From positions 45,066-79,355 of the forward strand of contig WELB01000159.1 of the NCBI GenBank assembly GCA_009602725.1: 34,290 bases of DNA, given 5' to 3'. This document shows, piece after piece, positions 11,597 to 23,614 of this stretch (within the stretch, counting starts at the first letter, position 1; every line of letters begins with the position of its first letter). The stretch comes from Spirogloea muscicola (taxonomy: Eukaryota > Streptophyta > Zygnematophyceae > Spirogloeales > Spirogloeaceae). Below the pieces are notes generated by a model. The model worked only from the letters and a program-made list of their open reading frames with translations, had not been told where the DNA came from and did not search any database. The position numbers and the translations under genes were made by a program.

Positions 11597-13848
11597 ATGC
11601 TGGCGGTCATGGCCAGCAGCCACGCGGAGATGCGCGAGCCGGCGGCGCCGGGCCTGAGCGGCAAGAGCCAGACGTGGAGCGTGCAGCACTGGCACGACGC
11701 CGCCGCCGCCGCCGGGTCGCCGGGAGGTGAGATTTCGGCCATGGATGTGACGTCGCGCGCCGCCGCAGTGGTCTGGCGGTCTTGGCTCCGCCAGAGGTTC
11801 CCACTTTGCCGGCAGGAGTTCGAGCGCCGTGCTCGGCACACGGACTGACGGGCAGGGCCGCGAGCGCGCAGAGGCGGCGCCGGCGCTGGAGCGCGGCGCC
11901 TCGGTGCCGCTGCCGCCGTGGCGCGCCAGCGGCGGCGAAGACCTCGAGCTGCCGCCGACNGACGGCGGGCCCTCGCCGCCGGCGGCGGCGTCGAGCAAGA
12001 GCTCCCCGGAGCGCGTCGGCTCCGCACGGGCACGCAGCGAGACGCTGCAGGGCGCCATCGAGGCCGTGGCGGAGCGCATGGCGGCGGAGCAGCTGGCGGC
12101 GCTGCAGCGCGAGCTGGGCCTGGTGGCGGCGGAGCGCGAGAGCCTGCGCGGCGAGGCGGTCGCCGCCGTCGAGGGCCGGGAGCGCGCGACGGAGGGCCTG
12201 GCGGCGCTGCGGGACGTCGTGGAGTACGTCAAGGCCGAGAATGCGGCGCTGCGTGGCGGCATCCAGGAGATGGCGGAGAAGGGCCGCCTGGCTCTGGAGG
12301 AGGTCGACGCGCTGCATGGGCGCCTCGCTGCCGAGCGCGAGGCCGTCTCTGCGGCCACGACCGCCGCCGCCGCCGCCCGCGCGGCCGCAGAGGGCCTGCA
12401 ACTGGAGCTGGCGGCTGTGCGGCACGAGCTAGAGACAGCGAAGGAGCGCGGGACTGCAGCCGATTGTGCAGCTGCGGTGGCTGAGGCAGCGCGGTGTGCG
12501 GCGGTCACAGCAGCCGAGGTAGCCATGGGGGAAGGGGCTGCTGCGGCAGCGGCGGTGGCGGTGGCGCAGGGAGCTGCTGCTTTGCTCCAAGCGGAGCTCA
12601 GAGCGGCGCGCGAGGATGCCGAGGCGCTGCGCGAGGAGCGGGATGCAGTGGCCGCGGCGGCGGCCTCAGCCGACGGACGCGTGGTGGCTCTGTCTGCCGA
12701 GCTGGCTGTGGCACGTGCAGCCGCTGCCGCGTTACGCGAGGAGGCCCAGGACCTGCGCGACGAGGTGGAGGAGCTGCGCACGGAGGCAGCGGAGGCGGCC
12801 GACCTGGTGACGCATGCGGTTGCCGAGAGCGAGGCCGGCGAGACGTCCGTCGCCGCCCTGAGGGCGGAGAACTCGTCCCTCCGCGAAGGTGCTTGGGCTG
12901 CCGCGCAGCGCGCCGCGGCCGCCGTCGATGGCCGCGAGGACGATGCTGCCGAGCTTGAAGCGCTGCGCGTTGAGGCTGCCGCGCTGAGAGAGCGCCTGCG
13001 TGCCGCCGACGGGGCGGTTGCTGCTGCCGAGGGCCTACGCGTCGAGCTGGAGAGCACGCGTGCAGAGGGGGCGGCGCTGCGCCGCGAGGTGGACGCGCTA
13101 GGCCGCCTCGGCGGCGGCGCGCTCGACGTCGCCTGGCTGCGCAAGGAGCTGCAGCACCTGTCCTCTGAGAACGGCGCTCTGCGCTCCGCACTGCGTGACC
13201 TCGCTCTGCGCCTCGCTGAAGAGGGCCCTGCGCGCCTCGAAGAGGCGGACGGACTCCGTGCAGCTGCAGCAGTTGCCGCTGCCCGCGCCACTGCTGCGGA
13301 CTCCCGTGCTGCTGCCGCCGAGGACCGTGCCCGGGCCTCCACCTGCAAGGCCGCAAAGGTTTGTGGAGCTGCCGCCTCTTCAACCTCGCCCCGTTGCCGC
13401 CGATAGTGACTTCGAGCCACCTGGCCCTCTCAATGTGCCGCCACCTTGCGTCCTGACTCTTGCTCTGTGGCCCTCGCTGCATGCTCAGCTGTATGTGAAG
13501 CTATCAGCGGCGCAGGCGCGCATCGCGCTGCTCGAAAGTGCGTCGCTTCACGCCGCGGAGCTTTCTGCTGCACGCCGGGAGCCGCCGGTGCTCAAGGCAG
13601 AGATTCATAGGGAAGCACCGGCTGTCAGCGCCGCTGCCGGCATGTCCGCCACACGCCTCATTGTGGCCACCTCTACGGAGCAGCTGCGAGAGCCTGCACC
13701 AGCGGCGGTAATGAAGACGGGCGTGGAGGAAGCAGGGCCTGAGGCGGGTGCCATGAGGGGGGCCACTGAAGTGTCTCCTGATAATAAGTCCATGTCTATT
13801 GGTATTGTTAATGACCTCACCACCGCAATTCAGGAGGTGGGGGCGTGA
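11597..13848 (+). CDS. Long Ala/Glu/Arg-rich coiled-coil protein
   Basis: Three exons with matching phase, 11597-11726, 11872-13358 and 13489-13848, give about 658 residues. The N-terminus (MLAVMASSHAEMREP, then TWSVQHWHDAAAAAG) is followed by a Ser/Pro-rich linker. From about residue 90 to 530 there is continuous heptad-like sequence, for example LAALQRELGLVAAERESL, LRDVVEYVKAENAALRGGIQ and LRKELQHLSSENGALRSAL. Leu/Ala sit at core positions with Glu/Arg between them. The C-terminal exon (LYVKLSAAQARIALLESASL, then a less ordered tail ending TTAIQEVGA) continues the coil briefly. This suggests a structural or scaffold protein; no family is recognised. An ambiguous base at 11960 sits in the linker. 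The first splice junction is the least certain, because other acceptors shift frame. Confidence 0.72.
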
Positions 13849-14341
13849 TTAGTGCTGGCTAGGCCGTCCATCAGCTCCGCACCAATCAATTTGGGACCCG
13901 GCTAGGGAGCTGCACTTAAGCGAGGCCAGCTCCGCTACGCAGGCTTGCAGGCGACCAGACTATCTACCCCCGACTTTGACTCGTCAATTGTTATATAATC
14001 TGTTCATTTGGTTACTGACATCTCCAGAAATGGAGATTACTCATTTACACCCTTGACCCGTTTTTCCGAGTGTTTTGCAACGTGACATCGGGGTGTGCCC
14101 TTACCCTTTGCTCTGAGCCAGCCTGCCCAGCCTGCTACCTGCATTCTCGACTGCCGGCCATTTCTGGTCTGCTCCGATGTTTCCAGCCATACTGCTCGAC
14201 TCCAAGGAAGTGAAAAGGGCAGGTTTTCTATGAGGACGCTGGTTTGCAGCGACCACCTATCAACCTCCATGCACGCGGTGTGGTCAACCAGCAGCCAAGG
14301 GACAGACAGAATGCATCACAAGAAGGGCCACTCCGAGCACA
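13849..14341. other. Intergenic region between convergent coiled-coil and DUF218 genes
   Basis: This is presumably the 3' UTRs of the two tail-to-tail genes. It includes an AT-richer patch (about 13985-14015). No further gene is recognised and no clear TGTAA signal was picked out. Confidence 0.5.
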
Positions 14342-16070
14342 TCACGACCATGGCAATGGGGTCCTAACTCTGGCAGCATTGGCACTGCGATCGCAATGTG
14401 CGAATAGGGTGCCCAGCTCGGGACAGCCGCGAGGGTAGGGCAGCGTGCGTGCAAACGGGTTGCGCATCAAGCGCTTGCCATGCAGAGCTTTGGAGCAGCC
14501 AAAGGGATCATGCGCAAAGGCCGCAACGGTACGGCGTTCGCCCAGCTTGGCACTAAGCCGATTGCTGGCAGTCACTGGCGTGCCAATAAAGTGAAAACGT
14601 GCTGCTGGGAAGCCGAGCGCCTCGCGGTGCAGCTCGGCAAAGCGCGCCCGCTTGAAGTCGTAGCTCACGACCTACCACACCAGTCCAGCTTCTAGAAGTC
14701 ACGGTGTAAGATTGGTACGACATAGGGTCTTGAGCTGATGGCTTGCTTTTAGGCAAATGCAAGCCATCGAGCCCAGTTCTCAAGCGCCGGGCGGCAGCTG
14801 ATGCGGTGCTGCCGAGCACGATTGCCACGGCCGTAGTGGGCACAGCACACACCGTGATGTTGTTTGGGTAGGCGCCGGTGAGCTCGTGGAAGCGGCAGAC
14901 GCTGAAGAGCAGGTTCTCAAGACTGTCGCGAGCAAACTCCTCTGTCAGCGCTCGTGCCGCCACCTCAGGCTGACCTGCTCCGCAGCAGCCACGACAGAAA
15001 GGCTGTAGAAATCAACAGCAGAGGCAGGTCGTTGTGCCACAGCCGCCGTCTGAGACCATTATGGCGAGGCGGGTGGGGGCGCAGGAGAGACGGCGGTGGG
15101 TGGCGCCGGCGCCTCACCGAACCAGTCGTGGGTGTCGGCGACCGTCCAGTAGCTTTGGGCCTCGGAGCGAGGGCCAGCCGCAGAGCGCGTCTGCCCGCCA
15201 CTGAAGATGAGCAGCGCAGCATTGTCGCCGGCAGCGGCCTCTACGCCCGTGCGGATGTGCTCCACGAACGTCGCCGCCTGCCCAGCCAGCCGCTGCAGAA
15301 CTCCAGCAGCCCCATATATGAGAGAGGGCGGGGGCTTCGATGTACACGCGATTGCAAGGGCGGCAGCAGGCATCATAGACAAAGGAGGTTCTGGCCACCA
15401 TGGCCGCTAGCTGATGGCAATCCAGCTAAATAAGTGGAAGTCTCACGACTGTCATGGCTAGGAACACAGTGTCTCTCAGGATCTAAGTTGCCAAGAAGAG
15501 CTGCGACCAGCAGTTGCATGCATGCAGGCACCTGGTAGGGCTCGAGGAACCACGAGTCCTCGCTCGAGGCGCTGCCGCAGCGCCGGCTGACGTACACGGC
15601 GTGGCCCGCCACCATGACCAGGTTGCGCAGGTGGGAGTAGGGGTACGGGCCGCCGTCGCCCACCTCGGCAGCCGCCGCCGTCGTCGTCAGTGGGGGCTCC
15701 CCAGCGCCTCCCGCTGGCCGCAGCTCTCGTGCCACGACGAGCCCCACGACCAGGAGACCTGCGTCGCAACTCACAATTGTGTCAAACGCAAATCTAGTAG
15801 TGCTGGTGGCGCCAGTAGCGAGCATACATGCGTAATGGGCTCCGGCAGATGGAGTCAGCTGCGACGGCGGCGATGGTGGCACTGACCGAGGAGCAGCCCG
15901 GCGAGCCACAGAAAGCGGCGGGGGAGGCGGCGCCCGCTGATTAACATGGCCGCCCGGCGCGCCACGGCCCCTCGGCGCAGCCGGCCGCCGCCGCCGCCGC
16001 CAAAGCCAAACCCGGCTTCGACGTCAGGTCCCTCCAGATCCTTGAGCCGCGCGCCGCTGCCCCAGCTCAT
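14342..16070 (-). CDS. DUF218 (YdcF/ElyC-like) domain protein with N-terminal membrane anchor
   Basis: Five exons with consistent phases, 15887-16070, 15532-15758, 15118-15292, 14853-14974 and 14342-14671, encode 345 residues. A Gly-rich leader is followed by a hydrophobic segment (about residues 53-70, [19 protein letters not shown]) that is created only by splicing exon 1 to exon 2. This looks like a signal anchor. The DUF218 core follows: [100 protein letters not shown] and [17 protein letters not shown]. Bacterial relatives (SanA, YdcF, ElyC) are linked to envelope functions. The eukaryotic role is not established, and an endomembrane or plastid location is only inferred. Confidence 0.87.
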
Positions 16071-17131
16071 GGGGCGGCCGCTCCCAGCAAGTCGCCACCA
16101 CCGCCACCGCCGCCGTCACTGCCGCCACTGCCGCCGCCACTGCCGTTGTTGGGCTGCTTGTGCCGCTAGGCGACCGCTAGGCCGCTAGGCTAGGAAGGAC
16201 ACTGTCACCATCAGCGGCAGCCTGCAAGTGCCCATACAGAGTTAGGCATTGGGAAGGCACTGCGCCGCAGGCCCGTCAACCTGCTGAGCAGCAGTGTCGG
16301 CTATGGTAGCAATCCTGCTCGCTCCTCGCGCTTCAGTACTTGGCCACTCAAGCCGCCCACACCTTCTACACACTCCATGCCTAGACGAAAATCAGAAAGA
16401 AGCCTCAAGAGCGGGACTGTCACTGAGATCGGCCAAGCCCAGATAAGTGGTCGAAGAGGACGTGGTACCCCAACCCGAAAGCGAGATCGCTTAGCAGATC
16501 AATTTGGCCAACGAGTGACCACTTGTGTCCCAAGTCAACAGCTGCAAGTAGGAACAGCAGGAAGCTACAATAGGAGCACTGGCTCTTGGCCCCTTCAATC
16601 ATTCAGTCAAGGGTCAGAACCGCTGCATACACCCAGCTGAAAGAACCCTCAAGAACCGTAACTCTTGGGCATGACAAAGTTGAGCTTCTCCTACAGCAAG
16701 GGCCAGTCTTCTTAGACTAGGATGCCATTGCAGTGTCTATCCACCGAGCTGCATAATCAGGGGCGATTGAAATATAGCGTCGCATGGGCCTGTGCAGAAC
16801 CAGGGTGTCCAATTCTGTCCGCACCAACACTTCAATCTCAGAGACGCAATAGCCTTCCCAGATGCTCAAGCAAGCTTTTGCTCGGGCCTTGCGCTAGCAA
16901 TCTAATCTACAAGGGCGCGCACGGCGCGACTCCAATGTTGCTCTTGCTACAGGGTCCCGCTAAAAATTGGCCTCTCTGATGGGCATGCCTATGCCAAGAA
17001 TGATAATAAGCCGCCGCATGCTAAAGCGACGCCAAGACCAAAGCACTTGCATTTACAAAATGCCCAATCGCGACAAAGGAGCGGCGTAGCACAATGAGCT
17101 TCGAGGAGCCATTGGGTGGCCTTGCCTCTGG
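16071..17131. other. Region between the DUF218 start and the ethylene-receptor-like gene stop
   Basis: About 1 kb between two minus-strand genes. Next to the DUF218 start there are CCG/CCA trinucleotide runs (about 16090-16145) and small GCTAGGC repeats (about 16168-16195). A plus-strand frame at 16377-16640 (87 codons) matches nothing. The far end carries the poly(A)-type signal of the receptor gene. It must hold the DUF218 promoter. Confidence 0.5.
17054..17058 (-). terminator. TGTAA polyadenylation-type signal for the receptor-like gene
   Basis: On the minus strand TTTTGTAAATGC lies about 75 nt past the stop at 17132. TGTAA is the usual poly(A) signal of chlorophyte algae. A single pentamer can occur by chance, so the assignment depends on position. 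Confidence 0.5.
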
Positions 17132-20100
17132 CTACAACCCAAGCAGGGTGCACAGGACCCGGCCGAGATCATCACGGTTGATGGGCTTGGTAATGATCCC
17201 GTCCATGCCCAAGCTGTGGCACCGCGACCGTGTCTCCTTTTCCGTGTTTGCTGTGTACGCCACCACCAGCGGTCTCTGTCTGCCAGCAAACGCATGATAG
17301 ATGCGCACAAAGACCTGTACAAAGGCAACCTTTGATAAGCACATGTTGCAATTTCGCACGTACATCAAGGACTGGAGGCGAGACTTGTTATACGATATCA
17401 TTCAGGATTATGAGTTTGAGCCGTAGAGGCCCCAACGTTAATCCTATTGTCTGTAAAGCAATTAGAGAGGGCAGTATCACGTGAAACCGACATAATCAGG
17501 CAAGAGCACAGAAAAGCTGAGCGCGAGCATATGCGAACCTCAAAGCCATCCAAGTCAGGCATGCAGAGGTCCAACAGGATAAGCTTGAAGCCATGGTTGG
17601 GGTCTTGGAGAAATGCCAGGCACTCCACTCCTGACTGTGCCAGTGTTACGTCGCAGCCCAGGGACTGCAACGAGCGCTTTGCCACTATCAAGTTGGTCGC
17701 ATTGTCGTCCACCACCAGCAGCCTCAGCCCGTGCAGTCGATCTGGTCAAAAAGAATGAGCAGCGGCTTATTAATCAGCTCAATTCTCAAGCTGGTACAGG
17801 AACAACAGCAAGCAAGTATTAGAAGGAGCGAGTAGCACTCTTGCAATCTACCCAGCTACATGATGCTCAACATGCAGACAAGTAGGCATGTATAGCTTCA
17901 ACTGCAATATCCACCTGCAAGAGAGCTCTCGTCTTCCTGAACGGGGCGGATGGCCCGGCCACGATACTCCGTGGCGCTGTCCATCTTGCCCACTCCCAGC
18001 TGCACGGCAAAGGTGACGGTGGTGCCCTTGCCCAAACCCTGGCTCTCCAATACCACGTCCCCACCATGGAGCCGACAGAGGCCGCGGCATATTGAGAGGC
18101 CCAGACCTGGGGCACGAGAGCGTGTAAGGTGCAGACATGGGTGACAACCGTGACTAAGTGCAGGTAGACGGTGGCCTATCCACCTTGCACAGCAGCCACC
18201 ACTGCAAAGTGAACTCGTCTATCATGCCAAACAAGATAACTACATAACCCATCAGTCTCACCACAGCCGCCAAACTTGCGCTTGTATGTAGAATCAGCCT
18301 GTACAAATTTATGGAACAACTTCGGTATTACACCAGGTTCCACTCCATGACCATTATCCTTCACCTCCACTTTCAAGATGAAGGTGGGGCCAGGCCACGC
18401 TACAGCCGGCTGGAAGACCAGGAGACAGCCAATCAGGCGGGCAACACCACTTACTGAGTCGTGTATCATAGTAGATGCAGTAAGCAGCCACCAGCACACT
18501 ACTGAATCTCCAGAAGCCTAAAGCCCGAAATCTCTTAACCCTGAACCATAAGCTAGAGCAAGCCAATGCAGTGCCTGAGAGAGTTTTATTCACCTGCCGC
18601 TTCACTATGGGCTTCCTTGGCGATTCTAAGGGAGACGGCATTGGTGAAGCGTCTGGTGAAGCGTCAAAGCCTGGCCGGAAATTGTTCCCAGCAAACCAGC
18701 TCTCTGTGGACGAGCTTGCTGGGTCATGGTTCTGCTTGTGCACAAAAACAAGGGCCAATGAAACCCATGAAATAACATCAATGAAAGGGGCTCAGAGTAG
18801 AGCAGGGCAGGGCCTGTCAATCAACATACATAACCGTGTGCATCCAAAAGCAATGAAGAAATGAGTAATGGTGCATCAGAGCACATGGTGCATAACAGCA
18901 ATTGACACAGCAGTTGGGCAAACCCACCCTTATGAGAAACCGCCCAGAACCGCCCTCAGAAGAAGACCCGCTGCCAACTTCCCAGGTGGGCCCAGCTCTT
19001 GACTCTTTACTTGCTTGAGCCTGTGAGCCGGGACCAGGCCCTGGCCCTAGATTCGAGGCTGTAACTGAGACTGTCCCCCGCCATCCTAAACCAGCGTCCA
19101 GATTTACATGTCAGCTGCACTGCCACAGCACCTTCTCTATGTATGCAGAACCAGATTCAAATTGATACATGCATGAACAAGTCACAAAATAATCAGCGGC
19201 ATACAGCATCCATTCATACTGTCATTCCATGTTGTTATGCTTCATTGACTGCAAATGCAGCAAACAGAGCCTGTATTGCATCATCATGCCAACACACTAC
19301 AATCCCCTCACCTGTGAACTTGCAGGCGTTATCAATGACATTTAAAAGAATTTGAAGTAATCTCTTGTGGTCTCCTAGAACAGCTAAGGGAACTTCAGGC
19401 TCTATGTGCATTGCAAAATCTATCTCCTTGGCTGCAAAGTGGGAATGATATTTCTTGCCATCAGCACCAAAGCACAAAGGACGCAAACGTTAACATCACA
19501 TCTGTTGCTCTTCAGTACCCAAGTGTATGGAGCACAGCCATGATCTTCATACAAGAAGTCCTCCAGACTCAAAAAAACGCAAATCTAGCAAACGGACTCT
19601 CACCTTGAATGACAGAGTCAAGCGACTTCTGAGCTTCAAAAAAGAGGTCATGCAGGAAAAAAGCGCGAATGTTCAAACTAAGGTTGCCATCTTCCAAGAG
19701 TGAATAGTCAAGAACATCGTCTATAAGCTTGTACAATGATAAGGAGCTGCTCTTGATGTGCCTGACGAGGACCCTTTGTTCTGGCGGAAGTACAGCATCC
19801 TGCCAGCATGCAGGCAAGAGTTCAATTACAGCATGGTAGACATGGATGGTGGATCAGGCAACTTGAAGACTAAAGAACACAACTACAACATCTCCAAGCT
19901 AGCACAATAGCGGAAACTGCTGATACCAGCAATAGCAGCAGCCTGAGACATTGCTGCTTAATTTGTAGCCATGGCTGAGGTATGCTGTGACCTACATCAA
20001 AGAGGGAAAGGAGAGCAATGATAGCATGCATCGGCGTTCGCATCTCATGATTCATCACCTGTTCACAACCAACGGCATGCTCAGAAGGTGGACCACACAA

Positions 20101-22822
20101 TGATTGACAAGTCGCTAGAGGAGAGGGAGTCATCAACCTTCTTGAAGTTGCTCATCTGAACAAGCTTGACACCATGCATTGACAAGGATCATATCATGAA
20201 TCAAGCAAGTAGCATACACTCAAGAAATTGTCCCGCGCATCATGCGCTGCACGAGCTTCATGCTTGGCCACGTCAAGGGCTCTGCTCTGCTGCTCCAGCT
20301 TCCTTAGGTTGCGCTTGTACAGTTCAAGAACAGCAGCATGGGAAAGTGCAATGGCAACCTGGTGCAAAGAGAAGCCCACGTAAGCTTCATTCCTGGCTGA
20401 AGGAATGTGTGTCAATACCACACTGTTCATCGGTATGATACAGGATATGAAAACCCTCTACAAAGCTAGCACCTAGCCTTGACAGCAAGCTTGCAAGCTT
20501 TTCTGCAGAAGCACACACCATATGCCTGAATAAGCAATCGGGATGGCAAATGACCTGATCTGCAACGACCTCAACCAGGTATATCTCATGAGGTTGCCAT
20601 TCTCTGGTACTATTACTGGGCAGCGCAAGAACCATCAGTGCAAACGGAGTATCTTGAAGCCCCACTTCCTCCTTGTGAAACTCTGTTGTCTGAAGCAACG
20701 GCAGACGTACAGCTGCCAGCCTACTGCAATCCTCATCCATGCCTTGGTCTAAGACTTCAGCTAAAGGACCTGAAGCCCGAATGACCTGCCAAGGTTGCAG
20801 GTCACACAAGCAAGAGCACATCAAGCTGCATGCTACAACAGCTTGTGCATTCCAATATCTTCAAGGTAATAGTTGTCCCTGGCTCTCAGTATTGCTTCTC
20901 ATGCTCTATAACGTTGCGGTGTACTATCAACGTGCACAACCACTGTGTCTAGTAGGGAAACCTTTTGGCCCATGTGATTGCCCATACCTCAACGTGGTCG
21001 CTGGCCAGAACTTGGGAGACCAGTGGATCAGCCACCGAGATTGGCTTGGCTGGACTCTTCGAGTGCAGTGCATGCGAGAGCTCCAAATTGGTGCCATCAG
21101 TGGAAGGCATGAAAACTGCACAGTTGGCAAGCTCCAGGTGTCGGGCAAGCTCAAAGAGAGTTGTGTTCAAGATTGTTCCCCGGTCCAACGATGTCCGAAT
21201 CTGCAGCACAGAAGTGATTGTCTCAGTCTTTGTTTTACTGATCTCACCAGTTTGCATAAAACAAGGCCACTCTGCAGAGCCTTGATTTGCTCTTTGCTAA
21301 GATACTTGAGCAAGCCATCAACAGGAAGGATACCAGCAAGTGGCTTCTTGCAACCTCCGCCAGCTGCTCTCATTGGCAGGCTAACACAGATGAACGGGCC
21401 AGAAAAGGCAACTCACCTGGTCTGTCATTCTCCAGACCATCCGCCCAGTCTCCTCCTGCGTCTTGATCAACCCCACCTCCCTGTCTAGCTCCTCCGCCTT
21501 ATTCCTAAGGTACAGCTCTCTGTCATAGAGCACGGCACAACAAGCAAGACTGACTTATATGTGTGCAAACCTGTACCAAGGCAAGGAATGGACGTGCTCG
21601 CTTTCTGCAGAATCTTGCCCAGATTACAAAGTGCTTTCAGCAAGCTTGTTTCCTGCTAGTAGGAATAGGGCAGCAGCTCATTCATGGACAGTATCTCACA
21701 CTACACTGGAGACATGCTGGCAATAAGCCTGACCTTATCTTGACAGCCAGAAGTTCCGGAACGATGTATACGAGAGCCACAGCCGTGAAGCATGAGACAA
21801 CGGCACAAACAACCTTGAAGAATGTTGCGAGCCCCTGCATCACCAATACATGATTCACGGACCATAGTTTCACGATCTGAAAAAGCCTGCACCAAGGGTA
21901 GAGCAGAACGGATTCGTCAGCATCTGGCAAAAGGCAGGTACAGCAACAATGCCCTACATTCTTGAGCACCACCATAGTCTTCCGCTGGGCTCTAGCAGCC
22001 TTCCTCACGAACATAGTCTGGCCCCCAGCCAAAGAAGACCCTCATAAAATCAAAATGGACACTTAAATGTGTACAGGGCTTGAGGCCCCACATCGGCGCC
22101 GAGTCCATTGAAACATTGCCCTGCCTAAAGCAGAAAGTGGTGCTGGAACCCTCCATACACCAGCAGCATGTTCTCTCAGCCCAACTATCCATCAGCATTG
22201 AGAACTCACAGCAAGGAGATCTGAGTGTGGATACATTAACATGCTTCAGAGAAGCATGTTACTTATTAAGCATGCGAAACTATATGGGCAACCCTTGTGC
22301 GTCTGCCTAAGATGCCTGCTGACAATTGGCCTTGGCCATATCTCCCACCGATTGGAATTCCTCACCCCCAACTGAAAGTCGTTGGCGGTGCCATGTGCAA
22401 TACCACGTGGAAAGGGAGAGGACATATGGGGCAGGGGTCTATCTGCAGAAGCTTACCAAGTGTTGGTGGCGAGGACGAGCAACGAGCTGCAGAGGAGGAG
22501 GAGCCACCGGTGTGGGAAGACCTGCGAGCGGCTCATGAAGTAGAGGAGCTCGAGCGGGATGCTGAAGTAGGCGAGCGCGATGAGGAAGTCGGAGAAGAAC
22601 TGCAGCTGGGACATCCATGTCATGACGCGCAGGTTCGGCGGGCCTGCGTAGCCGTCCGCGGGCACGCTGCAGTCCTGGGACTGCAGGCTCTGCTCAAACA
22701 CGAAGGAGGCCACGGTGAAGAGCGCCACGAGGACGCTGATGACCACGGCGCCGATCCACCGGCCGATCCCGCGGAGCTGGTAGCTGTCCCGCCGCTGCTG
22801 CTTGCCGTCCGCAGCGGCGCCC

Positions 22823-22853
<31 letters not shown>

Positions 22854-22923
22854 GCATCTTGGACTGGTGCTGCGCCTTCTGCGGGCTGCGCGCCAGCGCA
22901 TGCTGGCCCGGGGGGCGCGACAT
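17132..22923 (-). CDS. Ethylene-receptor-like hybrid histidine kinase
   Basis: Fifteen exons give 867 residues: 22457-22923, 21734-21886, 21417-21519, 20988-21200, 20555-20785, 20218-20358, 19996-20058, 19604-19799, 19312-19431, 18928-18977, 18594-18734, 18262-18409, 17915-18106, 17539-17741 and 17132-17314. The order is a poly-Ala leader, an extra N-terminal helix (about 56-77, as in subfamily II receptors), an ethylene-domain-like three-helix unit ([47 protein letters not shown]), a coiled linker ([20 protein letters not shown]) and a GAF domain. The kinase has an H box ([12 protein letters not shown], His440), an N box (Asn557), DNGHG (644-648), an F box and GCGLGL. The receiver has VVDDN, Asp797 and Lys850. 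All catalytic motifs are present. At the positions of ETR1 copper ligands Cys65 and His69 the model has Ala152 and Trp156, encoded at the exon 1-2 junction. Exon 10 has a weak acceptor. In plants such receptors sit in the ER and signal through CTR1. Confidence 0.9.
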
Positions 22924-23614
22924 GCGAGCCGGCTGTAGCACCGAAAGTTGGTGTCGAAGGAGGCTCGTCCCTGTCGGCCTCACGTCACGGCCAGGCTCAC
23001 GGCCAGCGCCGCCGCCTCGCGCTCGCTCCCCAAGGTGCGACGGCGGGCCTCGCCTGGCCGGCCGCGGGCTGGCGATCCCCTCAGCTGCGGCGCCACGGTG
23101 ATGGCAGAGCCGCACGAAGCCTACAGGCCGCCGAGGCCCCCGGCCCGGCACGCCGCCTCGCCGCTGCCGCATNTGGGGAAGGGGGTGCCAAGATCAATGG
23201 CGGATCGGGGCCCGGGGAGACGCGCGGCGCCTCCTGCCGCGGGGCGCGCCGCGGGCCACACAACCCTAGGACCCACTGGGGCGGCGGCGGCGCCGTTCCG
23301 TCCGACGGAGGGGCAGGCCGCCCCGTCCGATGGCCCATCGGACGCCCCCGGCCCGCCGACGCTGGGGCCGTCCGGCCCGACTAATCCTCGACGACGGGCG
23401 GACGGAAGCCCGGCGGTCACCCGTGGCATTCTCGCGCCGCTTCGCGAAGTCCGCCGCCGCCGCCGCCGCCGTCGCCGCCGTCGCTGCCGCCGCCGCCGCA
23501 GCCGCCGCCGCCGCCGCGGCGCCAAGGCACAGCAGGTCCGACCGTCCATTCCGGCTGCGGCCAAGCTCTCGCCGCGCGAGGTCCGGAGCAAGCCCGCGCC
23601 ATTGCACCGTGCCC
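22924..23614. promoter_or_regulatory. Shared divergent promoter region of the receptor-like gene and HAS1
   Basis: Only about 690 bp separate the two head-to-head start codons. The sequence is extremely GC-rich, with CCG/GCC runs (23448-23520) and one ambiguous base at 23173. A frame encoding poly-Ala (from 23330) runs in phase into the HAS1 start, so the helicase could begin earlier. No core promoter motif is recognisable. Confidence 0.45.

Noticed and set aside
15857-15886. Very short (about 30-nt) intron option in the DUF218 gene
   Set aside because: GT and AG are present, but every other intron here is far longer, and the alternative acceptor before 15758 keeps phase and completes a transmembrane helix.
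21992-22198. Possible mini-exon with Pro-Cys-Thr-His-Leu that might restore the receptor copper ligands
   Set aside because: Cys and His are only two residues apart instead of four, and no suitable splice sites flank the segment.
22297-22938. 213-codon plus-strand frame
   Set aside because: It is antisense to receptor exon 1, whose ethylene-domain sequence is clearly the real coding strand.
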